DNA from: Verrucomicrobiota bacterium
GTDB lineage: Bacteria; Verrucomicrobiota; Lentisphaeria; Oligosphaerales; Oligosphaeraceae
Reading direction: 5' to 3'
NCBI GenBank assembly: GCA_019136135.1
Contig: JAGVUR010000084.1
Location: 45,981 to 109,980, forward strand
Length of the DNA: 64,000 nucleotides
Below, piece by piece: positions 1-9,022 of this stretch (position 1 is the first letter of the stretch; the number at the start of each line of letters is the position of its first letter). Position numbers and translations under genes: made by a program. The notes under the pieces were generated by a model that ran no database searches, had not been told where the DNA came from, and was given only the letters and a program-made list of their open reading frames with translations.

Positions 1-1
1 G

Positions 2-283
2 TTCTCAAAGCAGCGCGCCGAAAGACTCAAGTACGCAACCGCAAATGCGCAACGGCCTTTCCTGACCCCGCCCGAAACTCTCGCGCTTGTCAAGGGCGGC
101 AAGGATAACTACGTGGCGCCAATCCGGGCAGATGGATGGGGATTCCTCTTCAATCTCGGAGGATTCAGCGTCGAAAAGGAAGTCGCCTCGGACATCATCG
201 CGGGAACGATCATCTACCTCTGGAACAACCCCTGGCCACAACCCCCATCGCCCCAACGGCAAGTCGCCTGGAAACTCCAGTAA
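2..283 (+). CDS. C-terminal fragment of an unidentified protein
   Basis: An open frame runs from the window edge to a TAA at 281-283 with no stop, giving 93 residues that include VKGGKDNYVAPIRADGWGF and end in NNPWPQPPSPQRQVAWKLQ. The composition (Gly, aromatic and charged residues, then a Pro-rich tail) is protein-like. The shorter frames overlapping it on both strands look like shadows. I do not recognise the family. The start lies outside the window, so neither function nor localisation can be given. Confidence 0.55.
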   Translation, partial: FSKQRAERLKYATANAQRPFLTPPETLALVKGGKDNYVAPIRADGWGFLFNLGGFSVEKEVASDIIAGTIIYLWNNPWPQPPSPQRQVAWKLQ

Positions 284-470
284 TCCTTGAAGTTTTCACT
301 TTTTACATTAGTTTATAGTTAGTTTATGGTTGTGAAAACTTTTTTCCAAGAACTTCTTGTTTTTCTGGAAAAACCCAAATCACATCCCTATTAGTTAAGT
401 GAAGGACGCGAGAAGAGGCGTTAGATAAAAATACAGGCAAGCAAATCAATTAAACATTATGGAGGTTACA

Positions 471-962
471 ATGAAAAACACAGGCAAAAAGATTCTAGGT
501 CTCGTCATCGTCGGTGTATTGTTCACGGGCTTGGCCGCCCAGGCTCACCGCCCCCACTATTACAGGCAACGCGGGCACAGCGGATTGTACACGGTTCTCG
601 ATGTCTTGAACACCGTCGCCAATGTCGCTGATGCTTTGACCCCTGACACGACGACAGTGGTCGTCCAGCAGCCCGCCACCACAACGGTGGTGACTCCCGC
701 CCCCATAGTGACTCAGCCAGCACCAGTTATCGTTCAGCAGCCCGCTCCGGTTGTTGTCCAGCAGCCCGCTCCGGTTGTCGTTCAGCAGCCCGCTCCTGTG
801 GTTGTGACTCAGCCTGCACCGGTCGTCGTTGCCCCCGCACCAGTCGTCGTTCCGGTTCGTCCTGTCACCTGGTGGTACGGAGTCGGATACCACGGCTGGA
901 GATCGCCGCGCTACCACCATCACCACCATCATCATGGGCCTCCTCGCGGAGGCAGACGATAA
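471..962 (+). CDS. Exported Pro/Val-rich protein with His-rich C-terminus
   Basis: The 163-residue product starts with a clear signal peptide (MKNTGKKILGLVIVG, then a hydrophobic stretch ending LAAQA). The start at 471 is chosen because GGAGG lies at 461-465; an ATG at 459 is part of that ribosome-binding region. Residues about 60-125 are tandem V-V-V-Q-Q-P-A-P and T-Q-P-A-P units, and the tail has a run of seven His followed by GPPRGGRR. Low-complexity PVV repeats of this kind occur in envelope-associated proteins. The His run could bind metal, which is inference. It stands alone and ends in a strong terminator. I do not recognise a named family. Confidence 0.85.
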   Translation: MKNTGKKILGLVIVGVLFTGLAAQAHRPHYYRQRGHSGLYTVLDVLNTVANVADALTPDTTTVVVQQPATTTVVTPAPIVTQPAPVIVQQPAPVVVQQPAPVVVQQPAPVVVTQPAPVVVAPAPVVVPVRPVTWWYGVGYHGWRSPRYHHHHHHHGPPRGGRR

Positions 963-986
963 AATCATAACAAAAGCCTAAGCAAT

Positions 987-1033
987 CGGGCGGCAGTTCC
1001 AACATGCAGGAATTGCCGCCCGACTTGTTTTTT
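987..1033 (+). terminator. Rho-independent terminator
   Basis: The arm at 987-1000 (TCGGGCGGCAGTTCC) pairs with 1009-1022 (GGAATTGCCGCCCGA) with one G-T pair, followed by a T-rich tract (CTTGTTTTTT). It lies 25 bp after the stop of the Pro/Val-rich exported protein gene and ends its single-gene transcript. Confidence 0.9.
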
Positions 1034-1068
1034 CCGGATTATAGTTTGTTCGATTATCCGGCATTTAC

Positions 1069-1140
1069 ACGCGACTGACAGAACAGGAGAAAGGCGGCCA
1101 AAAGAAACCGGAAATGGCAACTTAATTTTTTAACGGCTCC
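1069..1140 (-). repeat. Half copy of a MITE-like dispersed repeat
   Basis: Read on the minus strand, this stretch begins GGAGCCGTTAAAAAATTAAG directly at the stop of the beta-helix gene. It stays similar to 29040-29116 for about 70 bases, through CCATTTCCGGTTTCTTTTGG and TGTCAGTCGCGT. The second, inverted half present at 29120-29195 is missing here. No coding potential is seen. Confidence 0.7.
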
Positions 1141-2706
1141 TTACATTCCCGAGGGCCAATATCCCGGGCATTCCGGTTCCTGGTCGGTCGTGTAGATGAC
1201 GCCTTCATCAGAGACGAGTTGCCTGATGATATCGTCCTCTTCTTGTGTCCTGTCTGGCTTGATGGTTACGGGCTTTGTCGGGTTTGGGCTAAAGCGCGCC
1301 AGATATCCCCTATTGGTGAGTTGGACATAGGTATTTCGCGACATTTTCGGCAAGTGTTGCTCTTCACGGACGCCGCAATGGACGAGCATGGTCCGGCTTC
1401 TGTCAAAGATATTGCCTTCCATGACGAAACCATCGCTGATATTGCGATGGTCCCAACCTTTGATGTGGGCTGCGCGTCCTGGAAAACTTCCCCAACCGTA
1501 GCCGCTGAAGCGCAGGATGTTGTTGACGTACTTGACATTGCGCATGACCTGCTGTTCGCTGTTGGTCTGATCCAGGAAGTACTCGATGCTATAGATGCAG
1601 TACTCGATAAGGTTATCGGAGAAAAGCACGTTTTCGTGGACGATTGGCGAGCCGGCGCTCCCCTTGTACTGGTGCGTTGCGCCCGCATCGTAGATTTGGT
1701 AAATGTAGTTGCTTGTCACCGTAAAATCCTTGCATCCTGAGTAGATTTCGATTCCATTGCCGAAACGCACAGGGTCGCCGTTGGGCTTGTAGTACTGAAG
1801 GCAACCGCCACCCCAGCTGACCTCGCAGTTGCGTACCGTCAAACCTGTCAAATGCCCACTTCCGATCGAATGCGTGCCGCAATGCGTGAAATGGATGTTG
1901 TCAACCGTCATCCGAGGTGCCCTGGGACTGAACGTGTTGCCGCGAGAGAAGAATTCCAGATACTCGAAGACTGCCCCGGGATTCCCCTTGTCGCAACGCA
2001 AGTAGAGTGGTCCGACTGCTTCGTTGGAGTGGATGACAGGCTTGCCGTCTTTAAGCAACTTGTCGACCTTGCAGAAGAACATCAGATCCTGCGTCAAGTC
2101 GGTCTTGACATCGAAGGGCCGTTCCGGCTGATCCTTGACCCTGACCTTGAATCCGTCGCTGTAGGCAGGGACGACCTTGATGCCCGCAGTGGCGCCGAAA
2201 TCGAAGAGGATTCCGCCGCAATCGACCAGCTCTCGATGGAAGACGTAGATGTTGGTCGTACCTGGGACCAGCGCCCACTTGCTGCGACCTGCTCCGCTTT
2301 CAGGCGACCCCGAGATAATTGGCTTGGGTCCTATTCCCCAAGCCGAATAGGTGACGTCAGCTGTCGTGGCGGCAATGGCTCCGCGCCAAAGGTCGCCGCG
2401 CTTGAACAGCACGGCGTCCCCGGGCTTCAACGGCAGCTTGTTGACTGCCGCCAGAGATTGGATTGGCTTTTCTGGCGAACGTCCGTCATTGCCGTCAGAA
2501 CCATCATTGGCGACATGGTAAACGGTGCCGGTTGTTGGATACAGGGACTTTGCGTTTCGGATGGCTTCCCTCCGTTGGTCTGCCATTTTATCCAGCGACT
2601 CCAGGAACTGCGGAGTGGCTGGCTTGAAGGTGACCGCATCCTGGGCATTGGAACCAGCAGCCAGAAGAAGACCGGTGAGAGACAAAAGAAAAGGCTTGGG
2701 ATTCAT
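1141..2706 (-). CDS. Secreted right-handed parallel beta-helix protein
   Basis: The 521-residue product has a signal peptide (MNPKPFLLSLTGLLLAAGSNA). After it comes the entry motif typical of pectate-lyase-like beta-helix proteins, YHVANDGSDGNDGRSPEKPI, then LKPGDAVLFKRGDLWRG at about residues 63-110. Repeating short strands follow (NIHFTHCGTHSIGSGHLTGLTVRNCEVSWGGG, FTVTSNYIYQIYDAG, NVLFSDNLIEYCIYS, NVKYVNNILRFSGYGWG, FVMEGNIFDR). This fold is common in polysaccharide lyases and hydrolases of glycan-degrading bacteria; the substrate cannot be read from the sequence. The gene appears monocistronic. A catalytic role is inferred from fold only. Confidence 0.85.
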   Translation of the reverse strand: MNPKPFLLSLTGLLLAAGSNAQDAVTFKPATPQFLESLDKMADQRREAIRNAKSLYPTTGTVYHVANDGSDGNDGRSPEKPIQSLAAVNKLPLKPGDAVLFKRGDLWRGAIAATTADVTYSAWGIGPKPIISGSPESGAGRSKWALVPGTTNIYVFHRELVDCGGILFDFGATAGIKVVPAYSDGFKVRVKDQPERPFDVKTDLTQDLMFFCKVDKLLKDGKPVIHSNEAVGPLYLRCDKGNPGAVFEYLEFFSRGNTFSPRAPRMTVDNIHFTHCGTHSIGSGHLTGLTVRNCEVSWGGGCLQYYKPNGDPVRFGNGIEIYSGCKDFTVTSNYIYQIYDAGATHQYKGSAGSPIVHENVLFSDNLIEYCIYSIEYFLDQTNSEQQVMRNVKYVNNILRFSGYGWGSFPGRAAHIKGWDHRNISDGFVMEGNIFDRSRTMLVHCGVREEQHLPKMSRNTYVQLTNRGYLARFSPNPTKPVTIKPDRTQEEDDIIRQLVSDEGVIYTTDQEPECPGYWPSGM

Positions 2707-2884
2707 AGGCTTGAGTCCTTGTTGAGGTGATAGTGCAATGGCGACCCATTTCAGGGCTGACCGAAACCGTCAAAAGATAGGCTGTCCATGCTGAAATGCA
2801 AACCGATACCTGCAGCCCATCACGAAAAATCCCTCGCCTTTTCGCTACTGCGGACAGGTCATCATTCAGCATTCATCTTGTCCC

Positions 2885-3177
2885 ATTTTTTCACACTTTC
2901 GTACTCAAATACCATGTGACATGCATTTTGAATTATGAATGATGAATGATCTGTCCGACCCGACCGACCCGACCGACCCGACCGACCCGACCGACCCGTC
3001 CGACCCGTCCGGCCCGTCCGACCTGTCCGACCCGTCCGACCCGTCCGACCCGTCCGACCGTCCGACTTCTCCCAGACTCATTTTTTCACACTTTCGTACT
3101 CAAAAACCATGTGACATGCCCCCTGAGTTCGGTTTTTGAGATTATGGGACTGGGACATGGGACTGGGACTATGGGAC
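2885..3177. repeat. Composite intergenic repeat block A
   Basis: A near-identical segment of about 40 bp (TTTTTTCACACTTTCGTACT, then CAAA and CCATGTGACATGC) occurs at 2885-2924 and again at 3080-3119. The two copies flank a 9-bp tandem array at 2952-3064, with CCGACCCGA units followed by CCGTCCGAC units. To the right follow GAGTTCGG, TTTTTGAGATTATGGGACTG and several GGGACT units up to 3177. The motif ATTCAGCATTC lies just left at 2868. The small open frames here encode only DPTDPT-like or RPTRPT-like repeats and are not genes. The rest of the 2707-3244 gap shows nothing further. Confidence 0.85.
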
Positions 3178-3244
3178 GTTGACGACGGGTTTTGTGGCTC
3201 TTAAGCTTCTGGGACTTGATTTTTACACCCAAAAACCAAAACCC

Positions 3245-4234
3245 TCATTCACCATTCAGCATGAGGTGCTTGTTGATCGAGTGGCTTTCCAGCTTGCCCG
3301 CCATGGCATCGAGGATGACCTGGATCGATGCCTCAAAGAAGTTCCTCTGGAAATCCGCTGACATTGCGGCGGAATGCGGGGTTAGAACTAGGTTCGGCAC
3401 ATCGAAGATCGGGCCTCCCTTGACTGGCGGTTCTGGATCGGTCACGTCCAGCGCGGCTCCGCCGATCGTGCCGTTGCGCAAGGCTTCAAGAAGAGCCGGC
3501 TCGTCAACGACAGGTCCACGCGTGGTATTGACGAGAATCGCATTCGGCTTCATCAGGGCAAGCTCCCGTTTTCCGATCAGGTGTCGGGTCTGGTCTGTCA
3601 GGGGGCAATGCAAGGAAACAAAGTCGGCTTGGCTTAACAAGGAATCCAGTTCTGCGGGGGTGACTCCCATCGCCTTCATACCATCTGGAGATGCAAATGG
3701 ATCGTAGCAAAGGACCTTGAGCTTGAAGCCCGCAAGGAGTTCGACCACGCGTCGGGCAATTCTGCCGAATCCGACCAATCCGAGCGTACGTCCCGTGGCA
3801 TGCCAATTGAAGCGTGGTCGGCTTGTGGTTTCGCCTCTCATGAACCGATCCGAGGCGGTCACTTGCCTGGCGGTGTCGAGGAGCAAGGCGACCGCGTGTT
3901 CAGCGACGGATTCCGAGATGGATTCCGGGCAGTTGCACATGTGTATGCCCAGTTGGGCCGCTTCCTCGATCGGATAGCCGTCCATCCCGCTTCCGCTTCG
4001 GAAAATCGCCTTGCACTTGCTGAGTTTCGGCAGGACTTCAGGCGTCAGCACGAGATTCTGGGCCCTTGTCCAGATGAAATCGGCATCTTTAGCGATTTCC
4101 AGCAGTTGATCTTCCGTCGTGCACCGCTTGTATCTGACCTCGAGTCCCGGGACGGCATCAAGCCGTTCAGTGACCCACTTGGGGAGTGAGTCACGTTCGT
4201 CCGCAATCATTGCCACCACGAATTGTGCCGTCAT
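3245..4234 (-). CDS. D-2-hydroxyacid dehydrogenase (NAD-dependent, SerA-like)
   Basis: The 329-residue product is a D-isomer-specific 2-hydroxyacid dehydrogenase. The Rossmann motif GLVGFGRIA is at about 152-160. The catalytic set is Arg239 in NTTRGPVVDE, Glu268 in DVTDPEPP and His287 in LTPHSAA. The start at 4234 is chosen because AGGAG sits eight bases upstream and the longer frame would run into the upstream aldolase. It lies 16 bp after the HpcH/HpaI-type aldolase on the same strand, so the two are probably co-transcribed. The pair could process a sugar-acid-derived 2-oxo or 2-hydroxy acid. The substrate is not determinable, and it is not necessarily the serine-pathway enzyme. Confidence 0.9.
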   Translation of the reverse strand: MTAQFVVAMIADERDSLPKWVTERLDAVPGLEVRYKRCTTEDQLLEIAKDADFIWTRAQNLVLTPEVLPKLSKCKAIFRSGSGMDGYPIEEAAQLGIHMCNCPESISESVAEHAVALLLDTARQVTASDRFMRGETTSRPRFNWHATGRTLGLVGFGRIARRVVELLAGFKLKVLCYDPFASPDGMKAMGVTPAELDSLLSQADFVSLHCPLTDQTRHLIGKRELALMKPNAILVNTTRGPVVDEPALLEALRNGTIGGAALDVTDPEPPVKGGPIFDVPNLVLTPHSAAMSADFQRNFFEASIQVILDAMAGKLESHSINKHLMLNGE

Positions 4235-4250
4235 GCCGTACGTCTCCTGT

Positions 4251-5030
4251 TCAGATTTGTCCGAAAGTTTCCCGGGATTTCCTGAGTGCAGCCCGCCCTC
4301 CTCCAGCGATGCCTCCAAAATCTCCGAACATCGCAATCCATTGCATGCCTCGATCCCGTGCCTTTTGGTTCGGTGCCGCCGCCGTGCCCAAGGTAATCCC
4401 CTTGGCCCGAGTCTTGGCGCAAATCTCGTCAATCACTGCAGAGACTTCCGGATCGTCAACCTGGTTGAGCTTCCCCATCGAGCCTGACAAGTCGGTGGGA
4501 CCGACGCAAATACTGTCGATTCCCGGCACTTCCAGGATTTCATCCAGGTTTCGAACGGCTTCGATATGTTCGATTTGTATGATGACCATCGGGTCGTGGA
4601 ATGAGTTTTCCAGGTAATCCGCGAATGGGATTGCCCCGTATCTGTTACCTCTTCTGATGCCGCATCCCCGGTTTCCAACGGGTGGATACTTGCATGCCGC
4701 AACCGCATATCGTGCTTGCTCGGCGGTGCAGACCATTGGAATGATCACGCCTGCTGGCGCCAGATCCAGGATTGGCTTGATGATTCCGTGTTCGTTCCAG
4801 GGCACTCGCACCAAGGGTGCGCAATCGGTTCCCCTGCAGGCCATGATGTGGTCCTTTATGGTCTCAATCCCCAAGGGGCCGTGTTCGGAGTCAATCCAGA
4901 CAAAGTCAAAACCAACATCGCCTGCGATCTCGCAAACAACTGAATCGGAGAGGGAAACGACCATCCCGAAACAGGTTTCACCCCTAGCCATTTTCGCCCG
5001 GAACTTTTCTAGATTGTTTATGCTATCCAT
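4251..5030 (-). CDS. HpcH/HpaI-family aldolase
   Basis: The 259-residue product matches class II HpcH/HpaI aldolases (YfaU/GarL/HpaI group), which cleave 2-keto-3-deoxy sugar acids or related 4-hydroxy-2-oxo acids to pyruvate and an aldehyde using a divalent metal. Visible landmarks are DSEHGPLG with catalytic His50, RVPWNE with Arg75, metal-ligand Glu154 in QIEHIEA and Asp180 in VGPTDLSGSMG. Length is normal for the family. It is the first gene of a two-gene operon with the downstream 2-hydroxyacid dehydrogenase, which fits a sugar-acid degradation step. The exact substrate is unknown. Confidence 0.92.
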   Translation of the reverse strand: MDSINNLEKFRAKMARGETCFGMVVSLSDSVVCEIAGDVGFDFVWIDSEHGPLGIETIKDHIMACRGTDCAPLVRVPWNEHGIIKPILDLAPAGVIIPMVCTAEQARYAVAACKYPPVGNRGCGIRRGNRYGAIPFADYLENSFHDPMVIIQIEHIEAVRNLDEILEVPGIDSICVGPTDLSGSMGKLNQVDDPEVSAVIDEICAKTRAKGITLGTAAAPNQKARDRGMQWIAMFGDFGGIAGGGRAALRKSRETFGQI

Positions 5031-5676
5031 TGCGCCTCACTTTTCATTCGGTGTCACTTGACCATGGCATTGCTCATCAGGCAATGCCAACTAAAAAAAT
5101 TACTTGCCAATAGCTGGATTTCAAGTTCACGAATGAAATGAATTTGTGCTTGAATCTCGAAGTGCGTCTCGCAATAATAAAGGTTTGTCACCAATCAAGC
5201 GGCCAAAAACCGCGCAGCCCATAAAACTGGAACACTTCGTCTTTCAAAAAACATTCGTGTATATTTCGTGTTCATTCGTGGTTCCTAACGAATCTTCCCA
5301 GTCAACGGCATCTGCATCGACTTGCTTCCCAATGGAACCGTCAGCCCACTCCCTCCAGCTTTCTCTCGCGCACCGTACCTTTGGGATGGGGGTCCCCCCA
5401 CGGTTGGGTGGGCTAAAGCCTTATTTGCACTCGAAAAATTTCGCGGTTTTTCGGGAAAAATCAACAAAATCGGGTACATTTTCATTAAGAATCATCAACT
5501 ATCATTAATCGGGCTTGATTCTTTGGTAAAGGAGATGACTTTTTCATTTAGTCACATAGAATATCCTACCTAGTTAAGCACAAAATCAAAATATAACCAA
5601 AATATCATTTTCCATATTGATTCTCTATGCAATGACAGGTTGCAATCCCATATTCACCTCAATCCTGATACAAGCT
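5031..5676. other. Intergenic region without a supported gene
   Basis: This 646-base gap holds only short frames with unconvincing composition. Visible sequence features are a repetitive stretch near 5252-5285 (ATTCGTGT, ATTTCGTG, ATTCGTGG) and a GC-rich palindromic patch near 5390-5420 (GGGGGTCCCCCC). The last 150 bases are AT-rich and probably contain the promoter of the large plus-strand gene. No clear -35/-10 pair can be assigned. Confidence 0.5.
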
Positions 5677-8600
5677 ATGAAAAATCAACTCTTTACAATC
5701 CTCGCTCTTATTTCCATAACCTTGTTTGCACAATGGAGGCTGGACCAACTGCGTCCGGAAGTCCTGGAGTATTACAACGATCGGGGCAATTGGGGAGGCG
5801 TCAACGGACTCGACATGCTACCGATCGGGAACGAATCAGTTGTCGCCAAAAAGCTCATCCCCCTGGACGGCATTCCGCAGGAACTCTTAAAATCCGCCAG
5901 CTCCGCTTCGCTGATGGTTCATATCGGCATCTTGGACTACAGCATCGAAAATCGGGCAAACCCACAGCCCAACGGACTCAACGAACAATTCGAAATCGCA
6001 GTCAACGACCATGTCCTTACCTTCTCGACAGCAGACACAAGGTTTCCGGCTCGAGCCAAGGGAATCCACAAGATCAATACCTGGGTCGAAATCCCAATCC
6101 CAACAGACTTGGTCAAAGCCGATTCCCTCACCGTTCAAATCACCAAACTCAAGACCGACAACCCTGACGACTATATCTACCCAAGCGTCGACAGAACCGT
6201 CGCCAACACCCACAGCCATGTTTCCCGGGACGGCGGAAACAGCTGGACGCAGGATTGGAATCGCCGCTACGGCAACGAGCACTGCGGCGAATTCCTCATT
6301 CGTCTCAGACTTGCCACCTTCAAGGAACAAGGACTGGCACGCTGGACTCCCGCCAGCAACACGTTTCACGATCCCGAACGGATCCTGGCTTACTGTGGTC
6401 GCGAACAAGACGAAAACCGCATCGAGCTGCGCAATGGACGCTGGAACGACGCATTCCCCCTCACCCTAGTCCTCGAAACACAAAACCCACAAAAACTTGA
6501 AGTCCAAGTGCTCGACTCCTCCGGCAAACCGATTGACGTCAAACCCGAAACATCCAGCAACAACGCCCTCGCCTTCCAATTCCAACCAGGGCAAGCACCC
6601 TCGGTCATCATCGCCAAGGGCGCAACCCTGGACAATGTCAACGCCGAATTCGTACAGGTCTCCGAACCAGTCCCGAAGGATGTCACCTTCAACCCCGTCG
6701 TCATCGCCCAACCCAAGGGCAAGCGTCGCCAGGATGCCACCCCAATCGTCGCCTTCACACCCGACGAAGCAACCCTGCAAAACCAGGCAATCAAAGCCGT
6801 ATTCCAACTCAAGCCTGTACTCAAACTGACGCAACTCCATTGCGCCGAAATCGATCGGGACGTCATCGCAGACAAAGACGCATCGAAACTCTTCAGGCTC
6901 AAATTCGACGACGGCGATATCTTCGAGCCGCAAAACGGAGTCCTGCGCTCGGCAACACCAATCGCCAACGGCTTCGAGGCAGTCATCAGGCATCCAAAAC
7001 GACAAGTCCAATGCGTCTTCAGGGCAACCCTGGACGACGACGAACTGCGCCTTGCGCTGGATGTCATCAACCTCGGCGCCAAAACCGAAACCTTCGCACT
7101 CGCCTTTCCGCACCTGGCAGGACTACAACTCTCCACAGATCCGGCAGATGACGGATACGTCTTCCCATACGGAGGCGGCATCGTCGCCGCAGTCAACTGC
7201 CACTTGAGGACTGCTTACGGTGACAACGACGCCTGGTGGCAAATGGTCGATCTCTTCTCATGCACCCAAGGTGGAGGCCTGTACCTACGCTCTGACGACC
7301 CCAAGGCGATCTACAAGACCTTCAACCTCAGAAAGGGGATCCGCCAGAACCCTCAATTCGTCAAAACCAGGCACTATCTGCACCCAGGACGAGCCGAACC
7401 CGCAACACAATGGCGTGACTCGCTGGATCCCAATGACGGCATCGCTGTCGCAATCGACTATGTCCAACGAACACGCACCCCCGGTGGCTCGTTCTCGCCA
7501 CCGGACGCGATCCTAGGCACCCATGGCGGCTCATGGCACAATGCGATGAAACGATACTTCAATTGGGCTAAAAACGCTTGGGGAACACGGCCGTTCCCCT
7601 CTAAACTCACAGAAGGCTGGAACTTCCGAGCTGGAGTCGGAGTCGAGAAAAACCAACTCTTCCTCCAAAAGGAAAAACGCTACAGAACCGAGATATTCGG
7701 AAAAGAAAACCGTACCCGACCAGGCGACATTTGGGAAATCTATGGCTGGTGGAACCACGGAGAAACCGCACCCTGGAACGTCCCCTTTGAAAACGACAAT
7801 CCAAACCGTAAAAAATGGGTTGACGAATGGTTCGATGAAACCGCCAACAAGCAAATCAGAACGTTCTGCCTAGGAGACTTCGATGGATACAACCCAAAAT
7901 GGGGAGGACTCAAGGCGTTCAGAGATTTCATCGAATTCGGAAAAAACAAGGGACACGCAGTCATCCTCTATACAGACTTCGTCATCATCGATCCTTCGAC
8001 AAAAGCCTCCAAAAAACTCGTGCCCGACTACGCCGTCATCAACCACAGGTACAAGCTCCCGCCCAAACATGCAACTAGCGGAAACACAATCCCTGCATCA
8101 CCACCGGGAATCATCACAAACTACAGCACGCACTATCAACTCTGCATTGACAACGAAACCATGGCCGAACATATCGCCGAAAATATCCACAGAATCATTC
8201 GCGAAACAGATGCCGACGGCGTACGCCTTGACGAATTCGGCGCCCGCGGATTCTTCTGCCACAACCCAAGGCATAACCACCTGTTCGCCGAACAGGGACA
8301 CACGGAATGGATGCAGGCAACGGCACACATCGCAAAGAAAGTCCATGAACGAATCGACACAATTGCACCAGGGAAACTCCTGCTGGCGGAATTCCCAGGA
8401 TTCGACAAGCTCGCAGCAACACTTGAAGCGGCGCTCTGCTATGACCTCAAGAATCGACAGGGTCCGCTCCGCCCTGCACCCGTCAACCTGCTCAGATTCT
8501 ATATGCCATCATGCAAAATCTTTGAAATCGACGATAGGGCATCAGAACAAAACAGGATCAACTGGAAACTCTGCTTCTGGAACGCGGTCGGAATCTATAA

Positions 8601-8916
8601 TTCGGGAGTCTATCCCGATGAAATCCGCAACATCCTCCTGGAGCACAACGATGCCTTTGCACTCGGGTTCGCCGAACCACTCGTCCCAACAGGAATACCG
8701 GGAATCTATGCCAATAAGTTCACCGCCAAGGGCAAGACGATCTGGACCCTGCTCAACGCCAGCGGACATACGATCAATGGAGAAATCCTCAAGGGCTTGG
8801 ACGCCAATGCCAAACACATCGAACTGATCGGCAACAAGCCATTTGCTCCGGTCAACGGAGCCTATATCGACCTGCTCCGCAATGGCGACATCAGAGCGAT
8901 TCTCCAAACCAAGTAG
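5677..8916 (+). CDS. Large exported putative glycoside hydrolase (DUF6259-like)
   Basis: The start at 5677 (MKNQLFTILALISITLFA) gives a signal peptide and 1079 residues; the frame stays open 20 codons upstream but without a better start. The first 600 residues look like beta-rich accessory domains. The C-terminal half resembles a TIM-barrel hydrolase: IWEIYGWWNHGE, then CLGDFDGYNPKWGGLKAFRDF, GHAVILYTDF, DADGVRLDEFGARG (candidate nucleophile Asp near residue 852) and LLLAEFPGF. Domains of this layout are annotated as DUF6259 in Lentisphaerota and Verrucomicrobia and sit near GH13/GH31/GH36-type barrels. Catalysis and substrate are inferred. It is the first in a run of glycan-active genes. Confidence 0.8.
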   Translation: MKNQLFTILALISITLFAQWRLDQLRPEVLEYYNDRGNWGGVNGLDMLPIGNESVVAKKLIPLDGIPQELLKSASSASLMVHIGILDYSIENRANPQPNGLNEQFEIAVNDHVLTFSTADTRFPARAKGIHKINTWVEIPIPTDLVKADSLTVQITKLKTDNPDDYIYPSVDRTVANTHSHVSRDGGNSWTQDWNRRYGNEHCGEFLIRLRLATFKEQGLARWTPASNTFHDPERILAYCGREQDENRIELRNGRWNDAFPLTLVLETQNPQKLEVQVLDSSGKPIDVKPETSSNNALAFQFQPGQAPSVIIAKGATLDNVNAEFVQVSEPVPKDVTFNPVVIAQPKGKRRQDATPIVAFTPDEATLQNQAIKAVFQLKPVLKLTQLHCAEIDRDVIADKDASKLFRLKFDDGDIFEPQNGVLRSATPIANGFEAVIRHPKRQVQCVFRATLDDDELRLALDVINLGAKTETFALAFPHLAGLQLSTDPADDGYVFPYGGGIVAAVNCHLRTAYGDNDAWWQMVDLFSCTQGGGLYLRSDDPKAIYKTFNLRKGIRQNPQFVKTRHYLHPGRAEPATQWRDSLDPNDGIAVAIDYVQRTRTPGGSFSPPDAILGTHGGSWHNAMKRYFNWAKNAWGTRPFPSKLTEGWNFRAGVGVEKNQLFLQKEKRYRTEIFGKENRTRPGDIWEIYGWWNHGETAPWNVPFENDNPNRKKWVDEWFDETANKQIRTFCLGDFDGYNPKWGGLKAFRDFIEFGKNKGHAVILYTDFVIIDPSTKASKKLVPDYAVINHRYKLPPKHATSGNTIPASPPGIITNYSTHYQLCIDNETMAEHIAENIHRIIRETDADGVRLDEFGARGFFCHNPRHNHLFAEQGHTEWMQATAHIAKKVHERIDTIAPGKLLLAEFPGFDKLAATLEAALCYDLKNRQGPLRPAPVNLLRFYMPSCKIFEIDDRASEQNRINWKLCFWNAVGIYNSGVYPDEIRNILLEHNDAFALGFAEPLVPTGIPGIYANKFTAKGKTIWTLLNASGHTINGEILKGLDANAKHIELIGNKPFAPVNGAYIDLLRNGDIRAILQTK

Positions 8917-8940
8917 CACATCGCAGATTCCAAACAGAAA

Positions 8941-8985
8941 ACAGGATCGGCAGTTCGCACATGTGCGATTCCACCGATCCTGTCT
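8941..8985. terminator. Hairpin between convergent genes
   Basis: ACAGGATCGG at 8941-8950 pairs perfectly with CCGATCCTGT at 8974-8983, with an inner GCACATGTGC palindrome. It lies between two convergent genes and probably serves as a terminator, although the T tract is weak on both sides. Confidence 0.55.
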
Positions 8986-9022
8986 TGCGTCATCTGCTCA
9001 GTCGAGCAGGATCAATCCGTCC

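Noticed and set aside
5146..5508. 120-codon frame upstream of the DUF6259-like gene
   Set aside because: No ribosome site, repetitive ATTCGTG content and unbalanced composition.
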